From Stenopsyche tienmushanensis (Eukaryota > Arthropoda > Insecta > Trichoptera > Stenopsychidae): a DNA stretch of 64,000 nt. The stretch is from positions 3,658,001 through 3,722,000 of the forward strand of contig WACJ01000125.1 in the NCBI GenBank assembly GCA_008973525.1, read 5' to 3'. Positions 22,241 through 32,594 of the stretch are shown here, piece after piece; the first letter of the stretch is position 1, and each line of letters opens with the position of its first letter. The notes beneath the pieces are model-generated. The model was not told where the DNA came from, ran no database searches, and saw nothing but the letters and a program-made list of their open reading frames with translations. The position numbers and the translations under genes are program-made.

Positions 22241-23660
22241 AAATTTAAGACCAAACGATTAAGAAGCTTAATTTATTATTTTTTTCATTTTTTTAAATAT
22301 TTAATACATATATTAATAAAAAAATATATTTATTAAGATCTTTTTACTATATCATTAATTTTTTTTTTGCTGTACGTTACGTTATGAAAAACTTCAAGTC
22401 CAATGTTTTCTTGAGACATGATTCAAGTCCAGTAATAAAAGTTTTCCACTGGTTACAATTGGATCGACGCCCGAATCGCAGGACATTACCATTCTTACGC
22501 GATAAGAGCTCAACATTTGCTTCTGGAAATTTCGCATAAAATTTTCCATTTTATTTACTCTCTAACATATTTCGAACGGTCAATGGCTATCGACGAGGGT
22601 GAATTTAACAATAAAATTTAATAAAAACTGTTTTTGCTGGACGCCGAAGAAAAGTGGGCGAATGTAAACACGGACTCTTTTCCACCGTTCGCATTTCCAG
22701 TGTTTCCTTTGAAAACAATGCTCCTTTCGTATTTTTCCGACCTATTTCACAAACTTTCTGCATTTCTTGTGCGAAAAAATGGAGCGAGCAAACAAACATT
22801 GACTCTTTGCAAAAAAAATATATATAAATATAGGAAACGGTCCATTTCCAAAGAAAGATTGACGCCCGTTTGTACTATTTTTATAGTCATATGTTACGTC
22901 TACGTTTGATAAGTTTGTAGTATATTTGAATTTTTCTCCTTTATATTTTTAGGTTCTTCAATCATCATATTCATGCTAATGATCTTATAATAATAATATA
23001 AATTATAACCCTGAAAAAAATCTATTTAGAACGAAATATATATAGAGAGAGCGAAAACTCTTTAATTAAAACATCACCACTCGAATGCTAGACATTTTTA
23101 TTTCTTCAAGAGATTTTTTACTTTGTTCCTTAAAAATACAACTTTGAAATAACTCTAAATGAACCGAGTGTTGGAATTGAATGCAGCATAAGAATTTGCT
23201 TATTTAATAAACTTCAAATTACTCAATATTACTTTGGAAGATCTACCCCTTTTAAGATTTTAGTAAGATCGGAAACAGCGTGTGTAAATTTATTACTAAA
23301 TAAATAAATAGCTTTAATGTAAATCATGTCGCTCGTTTTTCGATCAATGAATTTATTTTTAAATAAAAATAATTAAAATTATTTTTGTATCCAAATGAAT
23401 ATGCATTCGCTTTTGAGATACTTATTTCAAGCAATGCAAAAAATGCAATTTATCTTTCCCTTATAAGTAGTTCCGCAATTAAGCGGTTGGATTAGTGAAC
23501 TGAATCATTTTGGATTCAAATCTGCAGAAGATGTAGTTTGCGACCATATTTTCAAAAACATTGCTTGGTAAAGTTTCCATAAAAAAAAAATTATTAAGGA
23601 GCTACATGGGTTTACTCGAGGGGAAAAAAGGTACTATTTTCAATTTAAAAAAAATTAATA
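22241..23660. other. No supported gene
   Basis: Overlapping plus and minus frames at 22605-22909 (64 and 91 codons) are unrecognised. The rest is strongly AT-rich with long A or T runs. Nothing else. Confidence 0.35.
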
Positions 23661-24340
23661 TAGCTTACTTAAGGTGGCTCCTGCAGCCCTATAAGAGAGT
23701 CCCGGCCACCGACAACGCTTACCGTCGCTTGCACCGACAATGTCTTCCGACGGGTCTGCTGCCATTCGGCCCCAAATTCAAAATGGTTAGAGAGACTCTA
23801 CTCGACGGCATCCGTGCCACATAGCCCGCCCATCGGAGCCGGTGGGTTCTGACGAAGCTTGTTATTGACTAATTTTTTTTATTCAAACTTATTATTGTCA
23901 AAAAGATTTACATTTGAAAAAGAATTTCAGAAAATTTCAAAGGAAAATATTCAAAACTCCGCCATTGTGACGTCATTTCCCGTGACCCCTCCGAAAAAAG
24001 GTGCGTCCTCGTTGACAGTAAAACTTATGACAAGATCATTCAAAGTGAAAAAAAAATCGTCTTTTAGTCAAGACCATAAACTAGAATTTGGGCGAAGGAA
24101 AATAAATTTTTAGTAGACCTTTTTACAAAAAAATGCAAATTTTGGTAAAATTTGCTCAACATTTTTTTTTTAAATAGTTGTGATTGAAAAAAAATTCCTA
24201 TATCCAAATCATCGTAAATTGTATCTTGAAGACCTATGTAAATTTTCATCAAGATCAGTTGACTAGTTTTCGAGAACTTTTGACAACCGATTTTAAAAAC
24301 ACAGTTTCGAGAAAAACGCGTTTAAAGTTTTGCGGATTTT
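23661..24340. mobile_element. Kolobok-like TTAA element, fragment
   Basis: Opens with TTAAGGTGGCTCCTGCAGCC and continues through GC-richer text to TTTCGAGAAAAACGCGTTTA at about 24307. TTAAGG starts and such terminal phrases also occur at 47138-47750, and a related start precedes a Mutator/Kolobok-type protein fragment at 34.2 kb. Class by resemblance only; both short frames inside are unrecognised. Confidence 0.35.
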
Positions 24341-24365
24341 TTTGCGTTTAAAGTTCACGGAATAA

Positions 24366-24500
24366 GGCACGTCCCCAGACAAAGAAATCCAGTGATGTCA
24401 GATCAGGAGAATGTGCCAGCCACGGAATAAGGCACGTCCAGAGACAAAGAAATCCAGTGGTGTCAGGTCTGGAGACCGTGCGAGCTACAGAATAGGGAAC
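24366..24500 (-). repeat. 65-bp tandem repeat, inverted fragment
   Basis: Two units (homologous positions 24391 and 24456, 65 bases apart) reading, on the minus strand, the same TGACACCACTGGATTTCTTTG core as the arrays at 13.7 and 21.0 kb. The family T ends are missing, so the array has outlived or moved away from its transposon. Confidence 0.75.
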
Positions 24501-24664
24501 GTCACCCTATTCTGTAGTAGGCGCGGAGTAGAGGCGCGCGAAAGTAACCTCGTCGGTTTGCTCATCAAACACTACCGGGGTAGCCCAGCAAACATGAGCT
24601 GGATGCGCAGGTCACCCTGTGCTGCCGACCCATAAAGCCGATTAAAGTAGTTGGTGGAGACTGT

Positions 24665-25080
24665 GTTAAAGGCTCATCACTATCCTCAACAGCCCAGGCA
24701 AATAGGGGAAAACGGTTTTAGGCTGTTCGAACGGCGACTCGTCTCCGTGGAAAGGTACTAAAGAAGGGGTAGCCCCTGAAGTCTGTTATCTGCTGCAGCC
24801 CCCTTCAAACTGAGGTTAGACTCGTGGTGGCAGTGAACTCGCAGTGGTATTCCCTCAATCTAAGTTTCTACCTTATCCTCCTTCCTCAATTGCACCTTCG
24901 GGTGCACGTGATCTGAAACTGGTCTTCCCCGTTTGAAATCTCGCCTCCTCTGGAGGATGCGAAGCAAACGGGGTAGGCACCTGGACGCTCCGTACGTAGT
25001 GTTTCTCGCGGGACTAAAGAATCAGTGGAAGACATTCTTTGCGTGGCTAGTCCTGGGAAACTCGGAACAGACCATACAGC
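24665..25080 (+). repeat. Family E repeat, hairpin-rich, copy 1
   Basis: GC-richer block aligned with 40590-40995: shared words AACGGTTTTAGGCTGTTCGA, CGGCGACTCGT, GGGTAGCCCC, CCAGTCTTCC-like, CTCGCCTC and GTGGAAGACAT. It contains compact hairpins: AGGGGTAGCCCCT (24765-24777), GCACCTTCGGGTGC with a TTCG loop (24892-24905), and CCTCCTCTGGAGG (24944-24956). No coding frame spans it. It could be the 5' region of a non-LTR retrotransposon, a SINE, or another structured-RNA-derived repeat. Confidence 0.6.
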
Positions 25081-27303
25081 AGCGCAGGAGATGAGTTTGA
25101 AAATGCGAACCCGCAGTCCAATCAGTCGCTATCTGATGTCTGTCTCACTGACTCACGCTCTGTTTAAACAGGTTAATTTTTCCTCCAGCAATTAGGCGGC
25201 AATTCCTCAAGCGGTCAGAATCACACCTCTACTTTCTTCCAGAAATTAATTCAGATGAGACAAATCATTGTGAGTTTGCGCTTCTCAAATCAGGCATTGG
25301 TTGTGTATGATAAAAGGGCTCGTCATTAAAGTCTCGCAGTTGGTTATCGTCTCTGTCTTAAATACCTTAATATTTTTTTTCTTAAGTATCTTATCCAGTG
25401 CTTATTGTACTATAAATTTGTGTGTGGAACTGCTAATTGCAGATGTAAAACTCTAGGCAAATAACTCACCACCATCTTTAAACGAATTTGACCCTTGGAG
25501 AAGGACCAAATGGATAATTTTGAATAAATTGACAGAAGCTTCATATTTTAAATTCCAAATAAAATATAATAGAAAGCAGATTTTAACGAGTAAACTTAAT
25601 ATATTAATAAATATGAATATCAGGTGTCTCAAAATGAAATGCATTTATGCGTGGAATTTTCAATAAAATTGCTTCAAATTGAATGCTTACGAGTAAAAAC
25701 TAACATGAAATTATTCTCTTCTCCACAATATAATAATACAATATTCATGTTCTATTATATCTATGTGACCGGATATTCGACCACGTATAATATTGCTGTT
25801 TAGATATAAATTGTGTTTTTTCTGATGCATTCACAGGTTGTAATTAAAGAGCACATGATGAGAATCGAGAAGAATATATAAATAATATGAACAGGCTGAG
25901 CTATCTCCATCGAGATGAGACCAGTAAGATGCCTACAAACTGGTTGGAACACCTTTATGAATACGTTATGCATTTAGAAGTGCGCCTTGGCGTAGAACAA
26001 AACGTTTCTATTATAAGACAACGGGTCTTAAAAGGAGTAAGATGTGGATGGTATGTCCAATGAGAAATCTTAGAATTTTTCAAATGACGTTTATCGATTA
26101 TTCCAAACTTACAGACCATATGGTTAAATGTCCCACTTTGTCCCAGTCCGGAAAATTTTCTTAAAATGTATCTATGAAAATCACAAATAATTGATGAAAA
26201 TCAAGTCGGTATCGTCGGATAATAATCATTAATATGCCACACATGCTAATCGATGATGGACTGATATCAGGATCATGGCACACATGTTGTATCATCGGAC
26301 GTTTTAATGTTTATCAATTTTATCCCTTTGTTGAAAATTTCTTTTAATTCACTTTAAATGATAGCTTATTCTTGAGTCAAGTTTTCGAAGGCATAGTCAA
26401 ATTGCACTTCATTATGGCGCTTAAAGTTTCACTTTAACAAAATTAATTCTTCTAACAATTACAACGGCACCGGTGCTTAAGCCCCCGTTGAAGTTTCAAT
26501 GAAAGAAGATACGAAGGCTGTATTCCGCTCATACAAATTCACAAGTTTTCACTGCTTTATTTTTGTAACAGCTTTGTTTATAACTATTACAGGAGAAATA
26601 AAAGGGGGAGTTGTCTGCCGCCCATGACAGCCTTTTGTACAGCCTTTAAAACTTCGGCCGAGAAGAGGAAATTATGATCTCCGAGTGTATGAGCAAAAGC
26701 ATATTAGGATGATGATAATTTTAAAGTTGTCACATGGAAGTGCCCCGGTGTATACTAAACATTGTAATTCAAATTACATCATGGATAAAAGAATCTCATT
26801 GAAAAAGCAATATAACGTAATGGCTACGACTTAATTCCTCTCGTGGGTCATTAAATTTTGATACAACAACTACAATGAATGACTACAAAGCTAGATTATA
26901 ATAGAAATAATGACTTACATAAAATCTTGAAATTGAACAAAATATTTCTTAGTTCTATTATATTAAATAATATAAAATCTAGAAAAGGCGTTATAGAAAA
27001 TGTAATTTTACAAGTAAATAAATCCATCAACTATTTTGAATCTTTTTTTTATATTCAAAAAAATATAGTTTTAACGAATTAGGTTTTGAATTAAACCTTG
27101 CTATATTTTGGCGTGTGTACGGGTCTTGTGAGAAGCTGGATGGTTAATTGGCATATGGCATAAATTGAGCTCCATCCAATTTATTATAATGATTGTGTTT
27201 AATCCATCTTGTCCTATCAAGCATCATTTTAAACATTGTTCTTGTTTGAAATACTAAATTAATTGAACACGATATTGAAGTCAATTATGAGTGTAAAAAA
27301 TAT
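25081..27303. other. AT-rich stretch, no supported gene
   Basis: Open frames of 63-67 codons only, low-complexity in composition. No repeat shared with the rest of the window noticed. Confidence 0.35.
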
Positions 27304-28155
27304 TACGAGGCGTGTTCAGAAAGTAAGTGTACTGTGACTTATTATATGCCTTCATTTCATCACACAGATTCCTAATCTGCCAAAATATTCAAAACCACAA
27401 TTTCGTGTAAAAAATCATGGCTTCAATGTTTTGGGATCGAAGAGGAATGCTATCGAAAAGAGTGTGCTTGTTGCACGACAACACTCGTCCTCACACACAG
27501 AGATTCCAATCCCGGGATCCCGAACATTTTTAGGTGCTCATGAATCCCGGGATTAGTAAACGTAATCCCCAAAGATTCGGGATTGAAATTTTTATACGAA
27601 AATCGTTCACCTCACCAGCACGATGAAGGCTACTAAATCGAGACATTCCCGCCGAAATCTGGACGCTTGGAAACAGTGGCGTAACTACTAATTGGCGAGC
27701 TTAGGTGAAGTCTATATATACAATACATATATGTTTTTCAAATTGTTATATTAACCTTTCCCTACCGGTGATGTATTTACTACACCTCGATCCTTATAAT
27801 GGGAATATCGATATAAAATATAATAGATACGGGGTTCAGAATGTTCGTATTCCTCCGTAATATAATTACGAATCACATCAAAGTATTATAGTATAAACTA
27901 TTGAAAATCCCAGTCCCGGAATACCGAGACTGGTCCCGGTATGGTCTTATGCCACCCCGAAATCCCGGGATTGAAATTTTGGATCGGGATTGGATTCTCT
28001 ACTCACACAGTCTTAGCCACCAAGGCGTTCTTGGGCTGGATGTTTTGAACCACCCCCTCGGTATTCCCCTAATTTGGCGCCTTCAACTTCAATTCAACGA
28101 CAATTATGTGTAAAAATAGTCAAAAATTTAGTACACTTACTTTCTGAATATGCAT
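27304..28155 (+). mobile_element. mariner remnant split by a hAT element
   Basis: The ends are inverted repeats: GTGTTCAGAAAGTAAGTGTA on the left (27312) and AGTACACTTACTTTCTGAAT on the right. Between them, the plus strand encodes mariner transposase pieces: FWDRRGMLSKRVCLLHDN runs into TRPHT just before 27498, and after 28002 the text continues as HTVLATKAFLGWMF with later stops. The HDNxRPH motif holds the second catalytic Asp of the DD34D family. A deletion joins FWDRRG directly to the HDN region, so most of the catalytic core is missing. The element is dead, and was dead or alive before the hAT insertion at 27498. Confidence 0.8.
27498..28001 (-). mobile_element. hAT-type MITE nested in mariner
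   Basis: 504 bp with terminal inverted repeats CAGAGATTCCAATCCCGGG and, on the other strand, TAGAGAATCCAATCCCGATC, flanked by a perfect 8-bp duplication CTCACACA (27490-27497 and 28002-28009). An 8-bp duplication and a YAGNG start are hallmarks of the hAT superfamily. The interior is inverted relative to the copy at 42740-43562 and includes the shared phrase CCTTTCCCTACCGGTGATGT. No transposase; non-autonomous. Confidence 0.88.
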
Positions 28156-28252
28156 CATATTTGCAACTTTTATAGATCATCATAAATCCACAAAAAAACT
28201 CATTTGATGTAAGCCATATTAAGTAATGTTATTTAGATCAATTTTAATTCAA

Positions 28253-28287
28253 TCAGTCGTTCCTTGTGCGTCTTGGTGACAGGACGT
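28253..28287 (+). promoter_or_regulatory. Internal Inr plus DPE promoter of the LINE
   Basis: The element begins with TCAGTC, an exact match to the arthropod initiator TCAKTY, with A at 28255 as +1. GGACGT at 28282-28287 begins exactly at +28 and matches the downstream promoter element RGWYVT. TATA-less Inr/DPE promoters at +1 are known for Drosophila jockey-type LINEs; this lets each new copy carry its own promoter. Confidence 0.75.
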
Positions 28288-28349
28288 TCGTTGTGAATCG
28301 AGTGGGTAAATCCCAGTGGTAACGAGCTACGGCTCGAGCCGCAAACACC

Positions 28350-29564
28350 ATGAGCCGCGCGCCCTCCAAGGGACGCCGCGCCAGGCAACTCAAAGCTAAA
28401 ACTATTGATCCTGCTGGTTGGCAACAGCCCACCAAAGTGGCCAAGCTTCTGGAGAAGCTACCGCCGAAGCCTGTGCCCCAACAAAACCGCTTCGAAGCAA
28501 TTCCAATGGTGGAAGATATTGCTGCGCCCACCAAGAAATCAAGAGTCCCGCCCGTTGTCATAGAAGCGACCACATCACATGCCACCTCGGTGGCATTAAT
28601 AAAATCATTTGTACCTGAGGGTAACTTCAAACTCAGGTACACCAAATCAAAAGAAATATTTGTGCAATGCAATGACATGACACATTACAATAAGCTCCTA
28701 GAGGGGCTCAAAAAAGAAGGCATTAACAGGCCTCATCATACTTTCACTCCAGAATCAGAGAGGGAAGTTAAATCTGTCATCCACGGCCTCCCGGAAATGG
28801 AGCCCGAAAGCATCGCCGAAGATCTCTCGCTCCATGGAATACGACCGAACAGAGTGTCGGTCATGAAAAATGCCACCGACAGGACAACGCGGCTGTACAT
28901 TGTCCATTTTCCGCACGGAACGGATATTAAATCCATTAAAAATATAAGACACCTCTGCCATTGCAGAGTGTCAATTAATAAATACAAAAGATCGTCGAGG
29001 CAGATAACGCAGTGCTTCAGATGCCAAGAGTTTGGCCACGCAGCGAAGAACTGCTTTCGCGCTGAGAGATGCGTGCGTTGCGATCAACCTCACGCCTCCA
29101 GTGCTTGTCCTCTCGTCGGGAAACAAATTGTTCCCAAGTGCTGTGGCTGCGGAGGAGCTCACGCCGCCTGCGATAGAGAGTGTCCCAAAAGAGTGGACTA
29201 TCTAAAGAGAGTGGATTCAAAAAGAAAGATCTCGCAAAATGTCGTAGAAAAACTATCCGCCAGAGAGGCACATGTTCTCAAAAAAGCTGCCCCTGTTCTC
29301 TCAGATAAAGACTTCCCAAACCTGAAGACGACCAGCCCACCAATTACTGCGCCCCCCGTCTGGGCCGCCCGACAGTCCTCACCCCAACAGCCGAAGACAA
29401 AGACGACATCGGCATTCACCAATGGAGAGAGTCTTCTCCCATTGTCAGACATGATGAAGATGGTGTGCACACTACGTGACATTCGTGTAAAACTAAGTCT
29501 GTGTAAAACCAAAATGGACATGGCCATCTGCCTTATAGAGCATTTGGACGATCTCCTTAATTAA
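28350..29564 (+). CDS. LINE ORF1, gag-like zinc-knuckle protein
   Basis: 404 residues; binds the element RNA and packages it into ribonucleoprotein particles, as known for jockey-type ORF1 products. The N-terminal third is basic and Pro/Ala-rich. Residues about 85-215 fit a PRE_C2HC-type domain that precedes the knuckles in this family. Three Cys-His knuckles follow: C222-x2-C225-x4-H230-x4-C235, C241-x2-C244-x3-H248-x4-C253, and C264/C267 with H271 and C274/C278. The start is the ATG in a good context (CACCATGA) 97 bases into the element. The frame is fully open. Its end overlaps the ORF2 open frame by about 26 bases, in the +1 frame. Usual length for the family. The only alternative view, a host gene, is excluded by the flanking duplication. 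Confidence 0.9.
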   Translation: MSRAPSKGRRARQLKAKTIDPAGWQQPTKVAKLLEKLPPKPVPQQNRFEAIPMVEDIAAPTKKSRVPPVVIEATTSHATSVALIKSFVPEGNFKLRYTKSKEIFVQCNDMTHYNKLLEGLKKEGINRPHHTFTPESEREVKSVIHGLPEMEPESIAEDLSLHGIRPNRVSVMKNATDRTTRLYIVHFPHGTDIKSIKNIRHLCHCRVSINKYKRSSRQITQCFRCQEFGHAAKNCFRAERCVRCDQPHASSACPLVGKQIVPKCCGCGGAHAACDRECPKRVDYLKRVDSKRKISQNVVEKLSAREAHVLKKAAPVLSDKDFPNLKTTSPPITAPPVWAARQSSPQQPKTKTTSAFTNGESLLPLSDMMKMVCTLRDIRVKLSLCKTKMDMAICLIEHLDDLLN

Positions 29565-32250
29565 ATTCACCTCTAACTCATTAAAAATATTAAATTGGAA
29601 CGCTCACGGGTTAAGGAGCAAAATTGACGAACTAACTGTGGTGATCTGTCACCTAAAAATTGACGTTGCTCTGATTACGGAAACGTATCTTAAACCAGAT
29701 ATCCCTTTTCAAATCCCCGGTTTTACATGCCACCGCTCCGACAGACTACACAGAGCCGGCGGTGGTGTAGCTATCCTTATAAAAAACGAAATTGACCATT
29801 TCCCAGTCCGAACTCCTGTCTCTGCTAACCTCGAAACTGTTGCTATCCAGTTAGTTTTGGGAAACAAAAAATATATTATAGTAGCCGCCTACAACCCCCC
29901 TCAGCTGGACCTGCTTTCAGATGAACTCTCGGGGTTGTTCAGTATGAGCGAAAGAGTCTTGGTCTCGGGTGATTTCAATGCCAAGAATATTCAGTGGAAC
30001 TGTCCACGGGGAAACCGGCAGGGCTCGCTTCTACAAGCATTTTCACTGGACAACAACGTTGATATCCATTTTCCACAACGCTTCACATACTATCCGTCGG
30101 TCAACAGACGTCCCTCCACGTTAGATCTGACGCTGACCAAAAACGTCTCGACCGTATCTCGGATGAAGGCCGTGGATGCTCTCCCGTCCGATCACCTTCC
30201 AGTCGTTTTTGATGTGGAAGGTGGACTCCAGAGAACACCAGCGGTCAGGCTGGCATACGAGCGGACAAATTGGTCAGACTTCAGATCTTATCTCGATCGT
30301 AACATCCTCCTATCCACTTCCGTTCCTGGATCTAACGAACGCGAAATTGACGAAGCCGTAGAGTCCATTTCCAACATTATATTAGAAGCCAAAGCTAAGT
30401 TCATTCCGTTAGACGTAACAGATTCAAATCTTATCAAGCTCACGCGGAATTTAAAACGCACGATTAAGAACAGAAATAAACTTAAGAAATTATGGCAAAA
30501 ATATCGGCTCAAATCCATTAAAGTATTGGTCAATCGCCTCAACTATCAAATTAAAAGTCAAATCAACAAATTAAAAAATGAATCATGGAAAACTAAGCTC
30601 TCTAAATTAAGTCCCTCAGACAATTCCCTTTGGAAAGTTGTAAAAACCCTCAAAAATAAACCTAAAGAAATTCCCAGTTTAATTAATAATCAGATAAGTG
30701 CCGAGTCCGATAGAGATAAGGCCAACCTGTTAGCAAAAACCTTTAAATTAAATCACAAAATTTCAGAGAATATGAGTAACAATAAAACCATTAAAATAGT
30801 AGATAAAACGATTAGGGATTTCCAAAACAATTTAAATATAAAATCACATAAATTTAAACTGATAACACCCATTGAAACTTTAAATATAATTAGACAACTA
30901 AAAAGCAAGAAATCCCCAGGTTTCGACACTATAGACAATACAGTCATCAAAAATCTCCCATTTAAAATAATTATCCAGTTGACAAAAATATTTAATGCGT
31001 GTTTGAGCATGGGGTACTTCCCATCCACCTGGAAGTCGGCGAAAGTCATTCCATTGCCCAAACCAGGTAAAGATGCCAGCAACCCTATAAATTATCGCCC
31101 GATCAGTTTACTTTCTGCACTAAGCAAAATATTTGAAAAACTTATTCTAAATAGACTGGATGAACTTAGTATAAATGTTATTAATAATGAGCAATTCGGT
31201 TTTCGTAGGAATCACTCTACGGCTCATCAGCTGACCAGACTGACTGAACACATTACTAGAAACTTTAACATGAAGAGAAGTACCGGTATGGTACTTCTCG
31301 ACATCGAAAAGGCATTTGATTCTGTCTGGCACCGCGGTCTGATCCACAAAATGATATCCCTTAAGTTTCCTACTTACCTTATTAAAATGATCCAATCCTA
31401 TCTGTACAAAAGATCATTTTCGGTAACCTTAAACAGAGCAACGTCAACTTCCCAGTCTGTCTCAGCGGGAGTTCCTCAGGGCAGTATTTTAGGGCCTCAC
31501 CTGTTCAACATTTACTTACACGATCTACCGACACCGTCCCCATCAAACGTAGCACTCTACGCCGACGACACGGCATATTATACCAGCTCTCGGAGCAACA
31601 AGCTAATAGTCGGAAACCTCCAACGATCGCTAAAAGCTGCATTTAAATATTTCGATCGTTGGAAACTCAAATTAAATAAAGAAAAAACCGAAGCTATCTT
31701 GTTCTCCGTGAAACGGAAAAATCTTCGAATTGACCCAATAGTCGTCGGGTCCAGCTCTATCGAGTGGAAACCCCAAGTGAAATACTTGGGGGTGACTTTA
31801 GATAGAAGACTGAGGTGGGGAGCACAGGTGTCGGTGACTCGTGCCCGCGGATTAGCAGCTATGGGGGCGCTGCACTCCATATTTCGTCGGCGCAGTGCTC
31901 TCTCGGCCTCTAACAAATTTTTATTATACAAAACGCTGATTCGACCTACACTCACATACGCCGCTCCCGTCTGGAGCAATATATGCAACACCAACTACAA
32001 TAAACTTCAAATCGTACAAAACAAAGCCATAAAAATTGTTTTCAATACATTTCCATACACTAATCTTAAACGTTTTCACAATAAAATTAAGCTTCCTCTT
32101 ATAAAGAATTTTTTTCATAAGCTAACACTCAATTTTTACTCAAAAATTCCAAATCACACCAATCATCTCATATCTACACTCGGCGAATATACCACTCAAA
32201 ACAATAATTTTAGATACGTTCACAAAATGCCTAAACATATTTTACTATAG
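29539..32250 (+). CDS. LINE ORF2, endonuclease plus reverse transcriptase
   Basis: Open for about 903 codons after a stop at 29536. It nicks target DNA and copies the element RNA there (target-primed reverse transcription). APE-type endonuclease: WNAHGL at about 29596, the catalytic Glu in ITETYL (codon at 29680), SGDFNA (about 29965), and PSDH (30184-30195). Reverse transcriptase: NYRPISLLSALSKIFEK, FGFRRNHST, LDIEKAFDSVWH, GVPQGSILGP, and the catalytic YADD at 31558-31569, followed by a thumb region ending KMPKHILL. No RNase H or C-terminal Cys-His finger. No ATG precedes the endonuclease domain; the first in-frame ATG is at 29944, inside it. Translation therefore probably starts by reinitiation or a non-AUG codon near 29560-29640. 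About 900 residues is normal for jockey ORF2. Confidence 0.93.
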   Translation, partial: SIWTISLIKFTSNSLKILNWNAHGLRSKIDELTVVICHLKIDVALITETYLKPDIPFQIPGFTCHRSDRLHRAGGGVAILIKNEIDHFPVRTPVSANLETVAIQLVLGNKKYIIVAAYNPPQLDLLSDELSGLFSMSERVLVSGDFNAKNIQWNCPRGNRQGSLLQAFSLDNNVDIHFPQRFTYYPSVNRRPSTLDLTLTKNVSTVSRMKAVDALPSDHLPVVFDVEGGLQRTPAVRLAYERTNWSDFRSYLDRNILLSTSVPGSNEREIDEAVESISNIILEAKAKFIPLDVTDSNLIKLTRNLKRTIKNRNKLKKLWQKYRLKSIKVLVNRLNYQIKSQINKLKNESWKTKLSKLSPSDNSLWKVVKTLKNKPKEIPSLINNQISAESDRDKANLLAKTFKLNHKISENMSNNKTIKIVDKTIRDFQNNLNIKSHKFKLITPIETLNIIRQLKSKKSPGFDTIDNTVIKNLPFKIIIQLTKIFNACLSMGYFPSTWKSAKVIPLPKPGKDASNPINYRPISLLSALSKIFEKLILNRLDELSINVINNEQFGFRRNHSTAHQLTRLTEHITRNFNMKRSTGMVLLDIEKAFDSVWHRGLIHKMISLKFPTYLIKMIQSYLYKRSFSVTLNRATSTSQSVSAGVPQGSILGPHLFNIYLHDLPTPSPSNVALYADDTAYYTSSRSNKLIVGNLQRSLKAAFKYFDRWKLKLNKEKTEAILFSVKRKNLRIDPIVVGSSSIEWKPQVKYLGVTLDRRLRWGAQVSVTRARGLAAMGALHSIFRRRSALSASNKFLLYKTLIRPTLTYAAPVWSNICNTNYNKLQIVQNKAIKIVFNTFPYTNLKRFHNKIKLPLIKNFFHKLTLNFYSKIPNHTNHLISTLGEYTTQNNNFRYVHKMPKHILL

Positions 32251-32578
32251 TTGATAGTCATGAATGCGCGACGTATGAAGGATATATGATTGATTGATTA
32301 AATTATTTATTTTGTTTAGTTTGTAAGATAGTTTTTTAAGGAATGTCGCAAAGGGGTTTTAAGTCTCCTATTTTTCCCCCTATATATATACAAAAATTAA
32401 ATTAACTCTTATTATGTAAAATTTATTATAACTAAAATATATACTTGTAATTAAGATAAGGATAGTAATCTAAGACTTAAATTGTTAATCTATTTTTATG
32501 TAATTGTGTATATTGATACACCATTTTACCTTGCTATATTATATTTATTGAATAAAGGTTTATAAATAAATAAATAAA
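32251..32578 (+). terminator. LINE 3' UTR, poly(A) signal and TAAA tail
   Basis: AT-rich 3' UTR after the ORF2 stop. A canonical AATAAA lies at 32551-32556 and the element ends in (TAAA)n directly before the right target duplication. A TAAA tail rather than pure poly(A) occurs in several jockey and CR1-type LINEs. Confidence 0.75.
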
Positions 32579-32594
32579 ATCAATTTTAATTCAA

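Larger units (their letters stand above)
28253..32578 (+). mobile_element. Full-length jockey-clade non-LTR retrotransposon
   Basis: A 4,326-bp LINE flanked by a perfect 16-bp target-site duplication ATCAATTTTAATTCAA (28237-28252 and 32579-32594). It has a short 5' UTR with internal promoter, ORF1 (gag-like), ORF2 (endonuclease then reverse transcriptase), a 3' UTR of about 330 bases, AATAAA at 32551, and a TAAA-repeat tail. There is no RNase H domain after the reverse transcriptase, and ORF1 has Cys-His knuckles; both fit the jockey clade. Both frames are open and the duplication is perfect, so it inserted recently and may still be able to move. Confidence 0.92.

Noticed and set aside
24411..24635. 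74-codon plus-strand frame with SGVRSGDRASYR as a gene
   Set aside because: It is antisense to the 65-bp transposase-derived tandem repeat.
27901..28113. 70-codon plus-strand frame as a small protein gene
   Set aside because: It spans the hAT terminus and the mariner right part; it is a chance fusion of two elements.
28253..28678. 141-codon minus-strand frame over the LINE start
   Set aside because: It is antisense to ORF1 and its composition mirrors the sense codons; no independent support.
29638..32250. Host reverse transcriptase or telomerase-like gene
   Set aside because: The APE endonuclease plus RT layout, target duplication and TAAA tail identify a LINE.
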